Positions 1 to 10,800 of a stretch of 64,000 nt of DNA are shown here, piece by piece. This stretch comes from CAVRXT01 sp963725655 (lineage in GTDB: Bacteria > Acidobacteriota > Terriglobia > Acidiferrales > UBA7541), in the NCBI GenBank assembly GCA_963725655.1, contig CAVRYY010000001.1:930001-994000 (forward strand), written 5' to 3'. The notes below the pieces were generated by a model. That model was not told where the DNA came from. It worked only from the letters and a program-made list of their open reading frames with translations, and did not search any database. Both the position numbers and the translations under genes were made by a program. Position 1 is the stretch's first letter. Every line of letters starts with the position of its first letter.

Positions 1-3000
1 GGCGTGCAGTCGCTAGCTTCGATTGGACTCACCATTGGTTACACCGCGACGATCACCAACACCGCCGCGCCCGGCAGCGGCAGCGCCAACAACGTCGTGC
101 TGACTGACACTTTGCCCAATGCTCCGGGTTTGAGTTGGACGATCGCATCGGTGAATCCTGCCCAGGTGCTCATCAATGGAACACTCACCAATACCTGCAC
201 CATTTCCACCTCGAGCCCCCAGCAGCTCACCTGCAACTTCGGAAGCATTTCTCCCGTAGTGAGCGCCATCGTCGACGTAGTCAGTCCGTCCGTCACCGGT
301 ACGTTCTCGAACTCGGTCACCGTAACCGCTTCCAACAACCCCACCATCACCACCACGCCCACCAACATCACCGTCTCGAACACCGCCTTCAGCGGCTTGA
401 CGTCTCCGTCGCCGATTACCTACGGCGCTGCTTCCGTGGCGCTCTCCGGAGTGATTGGTTTGGGCTCGCTTCACCCGCCCACTACCGAGTCAGTGAGCGT
501 GACCATCGATGGCATTACCACCACCGTCCCCATCGGAGTCGGCGGAGCATTCTCCGTTCCGGCGTTCCTCACTTCCACCATCCCTGCCTCCGCCACTCCG
601 TACACCATCACCTACAGCTACGCAGGTGATTCGGACTTCACTCCGGCAACCAACACCAGCACCACCTTGACGGTCAATCAGGCCACCGCCACGTTCGGCT
701 CCCTGACCGCGCCGCAATCCGCTACTTACGGTGCCGGACCGATCACCCTGAACGGGACCATCAGCGCAGGGTCGCTGCAACCGCCGGTGGGTGAGACGGT
801 GAAAGTAACCATCGATGGGATCTCGCAGAGCACTACCACTACAACCGGCGGCGCATTCACGTTCACCTTCACAACGTCCGCTATTCCTGCATCCGCGACG
901 GCCTACCCCATCACCTACAGCTACTCGGGAGACGCCAACTTAACTACCGCGACGAACAGCGGCACCGCGCTCACCGTCAACAAGGCCACCAGCACATTCA
1001 CCACCGTGGCTGGCTCGCAGTCGATCACTTTCGGTGCGGCATCGATCTCCCTGAGCGGCACGATCAGCTCAGGTTCGCTGCATCCCCCGGCCGGCGATAC
1101 GGTCACCGTGACCATTGACGCCATCTCGCAAGGAACGACCACCACTGGGACTGGCGGCACATTCACACTCAGTTTCCCCACCTCCACCATTCCCGCGTCC
1201 GCGACGCCCTACACCATCAGTTACAGCTACGCGGGTGACGCCAACTTCACCACCGCCACAAACACCAGCACAACGCTCACCGTCAATAGTGCCGGCGGCA
1301 CCAACTTCAGCGCAGTGACCGCGTCGCAGTCGATCGGCTACGGCACAGCGTCGATTCCACTCGGCGGCACGATAACCGCGGGCTCGCTGCATCCGCCGTC
1401 GGGCGAGACGGTCAAGGTAACTATCGATGGGATTACCCAATCCACTACCACCAGCGGAACGGGCGGCACATTCACGATAGCTTTCACCACGTCCGCGATT
1501 CCCGCGTCTGCGACGCCCTACACCATCACCTACAGTTACGCCGGCGACACCAACTTCGGCTCGGCGACTAACACCAGCACCTCGTTGACGGTTAATAAAG
1601 CGACTGCCGCGTTCAGCGCGGTAACTGCGTCGCAGTCCATCACCGCGGGCGCCGCCTCGATCGCGCTAAGCGGCACGATAAGCTCGGGCTCGTTGCATCC
1701 GCCGGCCGGTGACACCGTGACGGCAACCATCGATGGGCTCACCCAGAGCACCACCACCACTGGAACCGGCGGCTCATTCACATTCACCTTCACCACGTCC
1801 GCGATCCCCGCGTCCGCAACGCCCTACACCATCGCCTACAGCTACGCCGGAGACACGAACTTCACCACCGCAACCAGCACCAGCACCACGCTGACCGTCA
1901 ATAGCGCCGCCGGCACCACCTTTAGCTCGGTCACCGCTTCGCAGTCCATCACCTACGGCGCCGCCTCCATCGCTCTCGGCGGCACACTCACCTCCGGCAC
2001 GAAACATCCGCCCGCCGGTGAGACCGTGAAGGTGACGATCAATAACGTCTCGCAAAGCGCCACCACCAAAACCGGCGGCACATTCACGCTAACCTTCACC
2101 ACGTCCGCGATTCCCGCATCCGCCACGCCTTACACCATCACCTACAGCTATGCCGGCGACTCGAACTTCGGCTCGGTGACTAACACCAGCACCGCGCTCA
2201 CCGTGAACAAAGCCACCACCACGTTCAGCGCGGTGACTGCGTCGCAATCGATCACCGCAGGCGCCGCCTCGATCGCCCTAAGCGGCACGTTGAGCTCAGG
2301 CTCGTTGCACCCGCCGGCCGGTGACACCGTGACGGTAACCATCGATGGGCTCACCCAGAGCACCACCACCACTGGAACGGGCGGCACATTCGCATTCACC
2401 TTCACCACGTCTGCGATTCCCGCGTCCGCAACCCCCTACACCATCGCCTACAGCTACGCGGGAGATACGAACTTCACCACCGCGGCCAGCACCAGCACCA
2501 CCCTCACGGTGAATACCGCCACCGGCACCGGCGGCCTCACCATCAGCCCCACCTCATTAGCCTTCGGCAACGTCTATCGCGGCACTATCCCGGTGAAAAT
2601 GGTCACCCTCACCAACAACACCGCTTCCACCGTCACCATCTCGAGCGTCACTCTCACCGCCGTTCCCGGCGGTGATTCCTACGACTTCGTAGGTCTCAAT
2701 CTCTGCTCCAAAACACTCGCAGTGAAAAAGAGCTGCCAGATCGAAATGAGCTTCGTACCGAACACCGCGGTGAACATCGTGCAGTCGGCAATCCTGACCA
2801 TTGCAGACAGCGCATCGAAATCCCCGCAAACCGTGAGCATCACCGCCACCGTAATCGATCCCGAAGTCACGCCCAGCCCGTCCAGCCTCAGCTTCGGCAC
2901 CGTGAAAAAGAGTTCCACCAGCGCCGCCAAAACAATCATCGTAACCAACACCGGCCTAACCACCACCACGATCTCCGCGGTGGCGATCAGCGGCAACTTC

Positions 3001-3177
3001 GCTCTCACCTCCGCCGGCACCTGCAAAGCCGCTACCACCCTAACCTCGGGAGCCAAGTGCACCCTGGTGGTGACGTTCACCCCAGCCGCCAAGGGTTCGC
3101 TCTCTGGCCAGATCACCCTCACCGATAACGCGCTCAACAGCCCCCAAACGATCAGCCTCTCCGGCACAGGGGACTAA
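1..3177 (+). CDS. Giant secreted Ig-like repeat / choice-of-anchor-D protein, 5' truncated by the window edge
   Basis: The reading frame is open from the first base, so the true start lies upstream. The visible part begins in a DUF11-like beta-sandwich (motif SANNVVLTDTLP), continues through seven Ig-like modules of about 100 residues, and ends in two choice-of-anchor-D (ASPM/SPD-2/Hydin) modules containing SLAFGNVYRGT and SLSFGTVKK. It stops right after the last module, with no LPXTG or PEP-CTERM anchor. The DUF11-like start and the anchor-D tail closely match the tail of the gene at 4831-11037, so the missing upstream part may carry a similar beta-propeller (inference). Likely role: extracellular adhesion or surface architecture; no catalytic motif is visible. 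The composition is very Thr/Ser rich. The family type is fairly certain; the function is not. Confidence 0.85.
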   Translation, partial: GVQSLASIGLTIGYTATITNTAAPGSGSANNVVLTDTLPNAPGLSWTIASVNPAQVLINGTLTNTCTISTSSPQQLTCNFGSISPVVSAIVDVVSPSVTGTFSNSVTVTASNNPTITTTPTNITVSNTAFSGLTSPSPITYGAASVALSGVIGLGSLHPPTTESVSVTIDGITTTVPIGVGGAFSVPAFLTSTIPASATPYTITYSYAGDSDFTPATNTSTTLTVNQATATFGSLTAPQSATYGAGPITLNGTISAGSLQPPVGETVKVTIDGISQSTTTTTGGAFTFTFTTSAIPASATAYPITYSYSGDANLTTATNSGTALTVNKATSTFTTVAGSQSITFGAASISLSGTISSGSLHPPAGDTVTVTIDAISQGTTTTGTGGTFTLSFPTSTIPASATPYTISYSYAGDANFTTATNTSTTLTVNSAGGTNFSAVTASQSIGYGTASIPLGGTITAGSLHPPSGETVKVTIDGITQSTTTSGTGGTFTIAFTTSAIPASATPYTITYSYAGDTNFGSATNTSTSLTVNKATAAFSAVTASQSITAGAASIALSGTISSGSLHPPAGDTVTATIDGLTQSTTTTGTGGSFTFTFTTSAIPASATPYTIAYSYAGDTNFTTATSTSTTLTVNSAAGTTFSSVTASQSITYGAASIALGGTLTSGTKHPPAGETVKVTINNVSQSATTKTGGTFTLTFTTSAIPASATPYTITYSYAGDSNFGSVTNTSTALTVNKATTTFSAVTASQSITAGAASIALSGTLSSGSLHPPAGDTVTVTIDGLTQSTTTTGTGGTFAFTFTTSAIPASATPYTIAYSYAGDTNFTTAASTSTTLTVNTATGTGGLTISPTSLAFGNVYRGTIPVKMVTLTNNTASTVTISSVTLTAVPGGDSYDFVGLNLCSKTLAVKKSCQIEMSFVPNTAVNIVQSAILTIADSASKSPQTVSITATVIDPEVTPSPSSLSFGTVKKSSTSAAKTIIVTNTGLTTTTISAVAISGNFALTSAGTCKAATTLTSGAKCTLVVTFTPAAKGSLSGQITLTDNALNSPQTISLSGTGD
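382..2516 (+). repeat. Seven tandem Ig-like modules of about 300 bp
   Basis: Modules start near 382, 682, 985, 1291, 1603, 1909 and 2212. Each carries a core like ASQSITxGAASIALSG, then SGSLHPPAGDTV, TIDGxTQSTTT, TSAIPASATPYTI and YSYAGDTNF. Copies five and seven (the ITAGAASIALSG type) are most alike, and copies four and six differ from them, suggesting duplication of a two-module block. One related module sits in the paralog at about 9780-10080. Confidence 0.8.
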
Positions 3178-3486
3178 GCGAGTCGTACACTCTTAGCCCT
3201 CTGAGCGCTCGACCAGGCCCGAGTTCTCCGCGCTGCTCGTCGTCTTGTCCGTTGCCGGTGGGTGACCCACACGTCGGTTTTACGTGTGGGGGTTTTGACG
3301 TACGCCTCCGCAGTTCTGTTCAATCAAAAAGTTCACCTCCACTCGACAAACCGTCCGTCGGCGTCTCGGCGAACGTTCGAACCATATCCCCGCGCCCGCA
3401 CTAAATGGAACCCGCCTCCCGAAATATGCATCCAACTAAATAGCTCCAAATGGAAATTGCCGTCGGTGCCAGTAGGAGGCACTCAT
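3178..3486. other. Intergenic region with one hairpin
   Basis: A 309-base gap between the two plus-strand genes. It holds the hairpin at 3266-3290 and the ribosome binding site at about 3474-3480. The frame of the next gene stays open back to 3262, but that upstream part has no family similarity and no ribosome binding site, so I treat it as non-coding. Nothing else is seen. Confidence 0.5.
3266..3290 (+). terminator. Terminator-like hairpin after the first giant gene
   Basis: A perfect 9-bp stem, CCCACACGT pairing with ACGTGTGGG, around a 7-base loop, followed by GGTTTTGA. It lies 89 bases after the stop codon at 3177. The short T run makes it a plausible but modest terminator. A near copy of the stem is at 30718-30744. 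Confidence 0.5.
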
Positions 3487-4431
3487 ATGAATAGCAAACA
3501 GAAGCTGGCATGCTTGATCGTATTCCTCTTGCCTGTCGGAATCGTCTGGGGCGCGTCATCCGGGCCATCATCGGACGCCGGCCCGTCGGGAACCGTCCCG
3601 GTCAACATGGTGGTATCGCTGGAGGCCAAGCACGGCAAGGAAATCCCGACCATTAACCGCGAGGATGTCCGAGTCAGTCAGGGAAAAAATCGTCTTCAGG
3701 TCACCGGCTGGGTCCCGTTGCAAGGCGACCAAGCCGGCCTCGAACTCTTCGTACTTCTGGACGACGCCGACAGAACCACTGTAAGTCTCCAATTCGAAGA
3801 CTTGCGTCAATTCATGACCGCACAGCCGGCCAGCACCTCGATCGGCGTCGCCTACATGCGCTATGGCTCCGCGGAAGTTGTTCAGAACCTTTCCACCGAC
3901 CACGCGCTGGCCGACAAGGCCCTGCGTTTGCCGCTCAGTTCTGGCGGTGCGTCAGGTAGTCCCTACGAATCGATTTCCGATTTGATCAAGCGTTGGCCGC
4001 CGAGCGCCGCCCGCCGCGAGATGTTCGTCGTTTCGAGTGGCATCGACCGTATATACGATGGCGGACCGGACGACCCATATCTCTCCTCTGCGATCGAACA
4101 AGCGCAGCGAGCTGGGATCCAGGTCTACGCGATCTACGCCTCCGAGGCAGGGCATTTCGGCCACAGCTATTGGAGATTCAACTGGGGACAAAATGATCTC
4201 GCCCAGCTAGCCGATGAAACCGGTGGCGAATTCTACGTCGAGGGCACCCAGACGCCAGTCGCCTTCAAGCCCTTCCTCGACCAGTTTGCGGATCGCCTCG
4301 GCCATCAATACCGTCTAAGCTTCCTGGCCAATCCCGAGAAGAAGGCGGCTTACCAGCGCATCATGTTGGGAACCGAAGTGCCGAACGCCGAGATAGTCGG
4401 CGCAGATCGAGTCTACGTGCCGGCAAAATAG
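3487..4431 (+). CDS. VWFA-related domain secreted protein
   Basis: A 314-residue protein. The start at 3487 is chosen because an AGGAGG-type site (gtaggaggcactcatATG) lies just upstream and the first residues form a signal peptide (LACLIVFLLPVGIVWG). The rest resembles the VWFA-related domain proteins abundant in Acidobacteria: an N-terminal beta segment with NMVVSLEAKHGKEIPT, then a von Willebrand A-like fold with LELFVLLDDADR (around residues 86-97), SIGVAYMRYGS, REMFVVSSGIDRIYDGG and GIQVYAIYAS. The DxSxS metal site is degenerate here (LLDDADRTT). It is probably exported; its partner is unknown. It sits between two paralogous giant secreted proteins, but gaps of 309 and 399 bases argue against a single transcript. 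Confidence 0.8.
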   Translation: MNSKQKLACLIVFLLPVGIVWGASSGPSSDAGPSGTVPVNMVVSLEAKHGKEIPTINREDVRVSQGKNRLQVTGWVPLQGDQAGLELFVLLDDADRTTVSLQFEDLRQFMTAQPASTSIGVAYMRYGSAEVVQNLSTDHALADKALRLPLSSGGASGSPYESISDLIKRWPPSAARREMFVVSSGIDRIYDGGPDDPYLSSAIEQAQRAGIQVYAIYASEAGHFGHSYWRFNWGQNDLAQLADETGGEFYVEGTQTPVAFKPFLDQFADRLGHQYRLSFLANPEKKAAYQRIMLGTEVPNAEIVGADRVYVPAK

Positions 4432-4830
4432 CTGCGTCACGGCGTCGCACAAACACATCTTCCCACAGCGAACGGGTTAGGGTATTGCCAGTACCACCCA
4501 GCAGTACCCGCCACCCTACGCTTCACTTCCCGTAGAAACAAAATCGAATTTTCCGCACTTTCTCGGCCCGCAAAAGCTCCGATTCAAGTACCATATCGCA
4601 CGTATTTGCAGCAGGGAACTAACCCAACTTTCTCCACCGTCTAGGCGGGGCTCGCCAGGACGGTGCGGCCTTGCCAAGGGCCAACACCTTCAGACGTCAA
4701 GCCCGTCGCTTCAGTTCTTGGGGCCCTGATCGGTTCGTCAGTTCGTAGCGCTCAGCAGAATCGCGTACGCGCCCATCCGCGCTCACGAGAGTAATTTGCG
4801 CCTTTGTCATTTTTGCCCGGGAGAAACCGA
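4432..4830. other. 399-base leader region with a strong hairpin
   Basis: No coding signal. At 4635-4665 a hairpin pairs CACCGTC with GACGGTG and, inside it, GGCG with CGCC around a 5-base loop; one A-A mismatch interrupts it. A second weaker palindrome (GGCCTTGCCAAGGGCC) follows at about 4668-4683. Together they lie 150-200 bases before the start of the next gene. I could not match them to a known riboswitch. Confidence 0.4.
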
Positions 4831-7800
4831 ATGACGTTTCCATCAGCCCCTGATATTTGCTCTGGCTGCGCCTCGTCCTTTGCAACTCGATCGACAATCT
4901 CCGCGCCGCCCCACGCCGCGCGATTCTTCGCGCGCCTCGCGTGGCTGTTCGCCGCCGCGCTGCTGTTTTCTCTCGCGCCGCTTCACGCCCAGGCGCTCCA
5001 GCAGACCGTTAACGTCGGTGGTTACCCGAACGGCTTTGCGGTCGACCCGGTCTACAACCAGATTTACGTCGCCAACGCCGTAGGCGGACTCTCCGTCATT
5101 GACGGCACCAGCGGCACTGTCACCCTTACCATTCCCGGCGATCCCACCGAGACTGCGTACGCCGTAGCCATCGACACCGCGAGTCACATCGTCTACGTGG
5201 TCGACCACGGCACCAACAAGGTGAACACTTTTACTGCCGGCGCCCCGAACGTCGGCGCTTCCTTCATCAATTCGATCCCCACCGGCAATCAACCCTGGGC
5301 GATCGCCGTCGACCCGGTCCTTCACAAGGCTTACGTCACCAACGCCACCGACGGCACCGTGACCATCATCAGCGGTACATCCCAGACCACCGCCACCGTA
5401 GCTGTGGGCGCTAATCCCCAGGCCATCGCGGTCAACCCAGAGACCCACCAGGTTTTTGTCGCCAACCGCAGCCTCAGCAGCACCGACGGAACCGTCAGCG
5501 TAATCAACGGGAACACGAACACCCCCGTCGCTAACACGCCGCTTGCCGTCGGCAGCCAGCCCGTCAGCGTCGCCATCAACACCTCCACCAACATGATTTA
5601 CGTCGCATGCCTGAGCACGCCTGATTCGGAGGTAGTCCAAATCGTCGGCTCCAGCGTCGGCAGCGTCAGCTACGTTCCTGCAGTCTTGGCTTCGAGTGGC
5701 GGAAGCCCGGAATCGATCGCCGTCAACCCAATTACCGATCAGGTGTACGTGCTGAATGTGGCAGCTAGCAACGTCGCCGTCTACAATTTCGAAAGCAATG
5801 CCAACCCCACCCCGGCCATAGTCGGCGGCGTTGGTTCCGACGCGAACTACATCGCCGTCGACGTTGTGACCAACATCGCCTACACCGCCAACGCCAGCGG
5901 CAGCGTCAGCTTCGTCAACGGAAACTCCCTCACCGCAACCACTCTCAACGTCCCCGGCACGCTACAAGCCGTGGGCGTGAATCCGGTCACCCACCGCGCC
6001 TACGCCGCGAATTACACTTCGTCCGGAACCGTTGCGATCATCGACGGCGACTTAAACTCCATCGCCCTGTTCGGCTTCGACAACTCCGCGCCGGCTTACA
6101 TGGCGATCGATCCGGTAGAGAACGTGCTTTACGTTACCAGCGCGTTCGGCGAGGTGGATGCCGTCAATCTCTCCACCAACACCCAAAGTTATACCCAGCA
6201 GGTGCCCACCTCGCCCACCGCACTGCTCGTGGATCCTATCCAGGACCAGGTTTATGACTTGGACTCGAACAGCGGTCTCGCGATCCTCACCCCCGGCGCC
6301 AGTAGTTTTACTCTCGCCTTTGATTCGGGCTCCGGGAGCGGTTTCTCCGCGCTAGCCGAGAATCCGGTCACCGGCACCGTCTTTTTCGCTAGCACCAACG
6401 GGGTGATCAACTATTTCAATCAGGCCACCAGCCAAGAGGGTTTTCTCAACGGTTTTGTTCTTAATCCAACCGGCCTGGTAGCAAATCCAGCCACCGGTCA
6501 GGTCTACGGTGTGAGCAGCACTTCCATCTATGACTTAGACCCAGCCTCGAATACCATCACCAGCAGCGGCTTGCCTGAGGGCGCCGTGGGCCTCGTGATC
6601 AATCCCGCGACCAACACTCTTTACGCCTCAACCGCTTCCGGCGACATCCTGGTCATCAACGGCGCGACTTTGGCTTCCACCATCGTCTCCAACCCGGGCT
6701 TTCCCGCTGTCTCGGGTGGCATCGCGATCAACACGGTTACCGGCCAGATCTACATTTTGAGCAGCAATGCAACCAGCCCAACGCTCACCCAAATGGATGG
6801 CACTAGCCACACCATCACCAGCATTTCCCTCAGTGCCATTGGCGTGGCATTGGCTGTCAACCCCACCACGAACAAGATCTATGTCAGCGCAAGCAGTGGG
6901 AACAACATATACGTGGTCGATGGGCTGTCGCAGCAGGTGCTCGCCACTGTGAACCCCAGCCAGGGCAACCCGGGTGTCGTCGCAATCAATCCCGCGACGA
7001 ACTCCGCGTACATCTACAACAGCGGTGCCGAATTTGTCGGCAGTGCGATCTCTGAATTTCAAGCCGCGGGTGTCGGCTCCGCGGCCGCAGCCAACGGCGT
7101 CACTGGCAGTAACACGCTCACCACCGTGATCGAGCCGTTCTCGTCCAACACCACCGCCACGGAGGAGCCGGAGTTTACGTTCCACGCCACCAGCTCCTTG
7201 AGCTTCACCCCGGACGCGGTTCTCTATCAGGTGGACACCTGGCAAGGTCAGTGGATCAACGCCACTTTTCAGGAGGGCACCGAATGGGCCATTACCCCGG
7301 CGCAGCCTCTCACACCCGGGTTCCACATTATCTACGCCTACGCCACCACCGGTGAAGACGCCACCAGCGCGGATGCAGGCTATCAAACCAGCCCAGTCAT
7401 CGGCGCCATGACCTCATACGGCTTCCTGGTAGCGCCTCCGCTCGGCGTACTCACTCCCGGCAGTGGGCTCGATTTCGGTACTGCGCAATATGGCTCAGAG
7501 GTTGGCCCGCAGACTTTCACCTTGTCCAACGAAGGCGTGGGCCCACTCGTTTTCAGTGACACCGTGGTTTTCGGCGGAGCAAACTCCGGCGATTTCCCCG
7601 AGACCGCGGGAGGTACCTGTGTTGAATACATGAGCGGGCTTGCCGCGGGCACGTCTTGTACCCTGGTGCTCGACTTCATGCCATCCGGTTTCGGAACCGA
7701 GAATGCCACCGCCAGCGTTTCCACCTCCAATTCGGGCGGCATCCCCAGCACGCTACAACCGATTCCGCTGACCGGCATCAGCTACCCATATCTCGAGCTC

Positions 7801-10800
7801 AACGTAAGCGGCAGCGGTACCGGCACGGTGACCGACCCGGCGAATGGTATTTCTTGCCAGGTGGACCTCGAATGTGGCTACGATTTCCCGGTTGGCACCC
7901 AGATCAATTTGACCGCCAACCCCGGCGCTGGCTACGTCCTGGATGGATTCAGCAGCCCGTGCTCGCCTTCGTCAACCACTTGCAGTTTCACAGTGACTGA
8001 CAACAATACGATCGGCGTCCACTTCTCGCCTGTTTCCGCTACGACCAACACGCTCACCATCACCGAGCTGGGCACCGGTCTGGGCTCCGTCGCTGACAAC
8101 TTGTCCGATCCGGCGTGCCCGACGAATTGCAGCGTTGTTTACCCCACCAACCAGTTCGTCACTCTGACCGCAACACCGGACGGGCCGTCCAACAGCACCT
8201 TCGGAGGGTGGGGCGGCGCTTGCTCCGGCATGGCACCCACTTGCATGCTCTCCATGTCTGAAGACATGACCGTCTTCGCCTACTTCGTTCCGCCGCCGGC
8301 CATGGTCACGCTCACCTACAACCCGGTGGCTCCTTCCAATACCGCGTATTTCAATTGCACGGCGACCAATCCTTCGCTTCCGCCGTCGCCATCGAATCCG
8401 TGTACCAATCCCAACGCGCACCAGGTGAACCTGGCGGTTCCCGCGGTTTCCACGCAATTCAATCTAGTGGTGCTGGCGACGGAGGTCTCGCCGCTGCAAG
8501 CCGACGGAATTTGCGAAACCGGCAACACCGTTCTCACCGATTTCGATTGCCGCTTCGTTACCGATTTCGCCGGCCCCACCGTGGCCAGCGGTGTGGAAGT
8601 GCCGCGGTGCGATGCGTACGCCAACGGCGATTGCATTTTCTACAGCGTGTACTACACCACGGATGGAGTTACCCGCACCGAGCCCGATCCCAGCTGGTAC
8701 ACGCCTCCGGTGACGTGGAACATCGCGTTCAACGATGACAACAACACGCCCCCGGCCGGCTATTCATCGAGCGAGCGTCTCTACGACGATCCCGACTACG
8801 AGCCTTCACCGACCACTCCTTACGGCACGAATTGCGCGGCCTTTATGGTCACCGGGACGCCGCCGGGGACTCCCACAACGTTCTCGTGCCAGTTTGAGTT
8901 CGACATCACCACGTACTTCAATCCGACGGAAGTAGTCGATCGCGGCATCGGCGGAGTGACGCAGCAATTCAACGACGTAGTGGTCGCGTTCCCGCTGTCC
9001 GCACCGGCTACTCCACCGCCGAGCTTGAGCGTGGTCGACGAAGCCGATCCGGCAGCAGCACCCGCGGTGGTTAGCGCCGGCGTGAAGGCGATGGCCCAGC
9101 CGCTGGCTGGCACCGGAAGCACGATTGGCTACACCGCATTCATCACCAATACCGCGGCGGCCGGCAGCGGCAGCGCCAACAACGTAGTGCTCACTGACAC
9201 TTTGCCGAGCAACGCCGGTCTCACATGGACGATCGCAGCGGCGATTCCGGCCACCGCGATCCTCAATGGGACACTCACGAACACCTGCACCATTACTACG
9301 TCGAGCCCGCAGGTACTCACTTGCAACTTCGGCAGTATTTCACCGGTGGTGACCTACAGCGTGAACGTAACCAGTCCGTCCATAATCGGTTTGTTCTCGA
9401 ACTCGGTAACCGTAACCGCGAGTAACAACCCGACCATCACCACGCCGCCGGTAACCATCAACGTCAGCAAAGCGTCCACCAATACCGCGATCACTTCGGA
9501 TTCAGCGAATCCATCCACGTCCGGACAGTCGGTAGCTTTCGGCGTTAGCGTATCCACCGCGAGCGGCACGCCTACCGGCAGCATCATCGTCTCGGCTTCC
9601 ACGCTGGAAACCTGCACCGCCACGCTGGCGGCAGGCTCGGAAGTGGGAAGCTGCAACATCACTTTCACTTCGACCGGATCGCGGACGATCACCGCGTCGT
9701 ATCAGGGCGACGCGAATTTCAACGGCAGCACGTCGGGCAATCTGACGCAGGTGGTGAACCCGGCGACGACCAAGACCACAACCTTCAGCACGGTGTCCGC
9801 GTCGCAAAAGATCAGCTACGGCACCGCTTCGATCGCACTTACTGGGCAGTTGACGTCCGGCACTACCCATCCGCCGGCCGGCGAAACAGTGACCGTCACC
9901 ATCGACGGCATCGTCAACAGCACCGCCAAGACCACCGGAACCGGATCGAGCGGCGGCAAGTTTACGCTGACATTCGCGACGTCCACGATTCCGGCATCGA
10001 GCACGCCGTACACCATCACCTACAGCTATCCCGGCGACAGCACATTCGGCCCGGCGACCAACACCAGTACCACGCTCACCGTAAGCAAGATCACGTCGAC
10101 CACCAAGATCACCTCGAACACGCCGAATCCATCCACCACCGGCGCGCCGGTGACGATCGCGTTCACGGTGACCGGCAGCAAAGGCACGCCGACCGGCAGC
10201 GTGACGGTAACCGCCAGCACTCACGAAACGTGCAGCGGAACACTGACCGCAGGCGCGGGAAGCTGCACGATCACATTTACCAGCAGCGGCGCGCGCACGC
10301 TCACCGCGGCCTACGCCGGCGACACCAACTTCACGACCAGCACATCCTCGAGCGTCTCGCAGACGGTGAATGCGACCGGCGGCACCGGCGGGCTGACCAT
10401 CAGCCCGACGTCACTGGCGTTCGGCAACGTCTACCGCGGCACGACCCCGGTGAAGATGGTGACGCTGACGAACAACACCAGTTCAACGGTGACCATCTCG
10501 AACATATATCTCGCGGCGGTCGCGGGCGGAGACTCCTACGACTTCGTCGGACTGAATCTGTGCTCGAAGACGCTGGCGGTGAAGAGGACTTGCCAGATCG
10601 AGATGAGCTTCGTGCCGAACACCGCGGTGAACATCGTGCAGTCGGCGATTCTGACGATTGTGGATAGCGCATCGTCCTCTCCGCAAACGGTAACGATCAC
10701 TGCGACGGTGATCGATCCGGAAGCATCGCCCAGCCCATCGAGCCTGAACTTCGGCACGGTGAAGAAGGGCACGACCAGCGCGACCAAGACGGTGACGGTA

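Noticed and set aside
13..3167. Many 60-160-codon open frames antisense to the first giant gene
   Set aside because: They are shadows created by the repetitive, GC-rich, Thr-rich coding sequence; they repeat with the Ig-like module period and have no start signals.
4560..4680. Possible c-di-GMP (GEMM) riboswitch, because of CGCAAAAGC and nearby stems
   Set aside because: The conserved GGGACGCAAAGC core and the tetraloop-receptor arrangement are not present in the right order.
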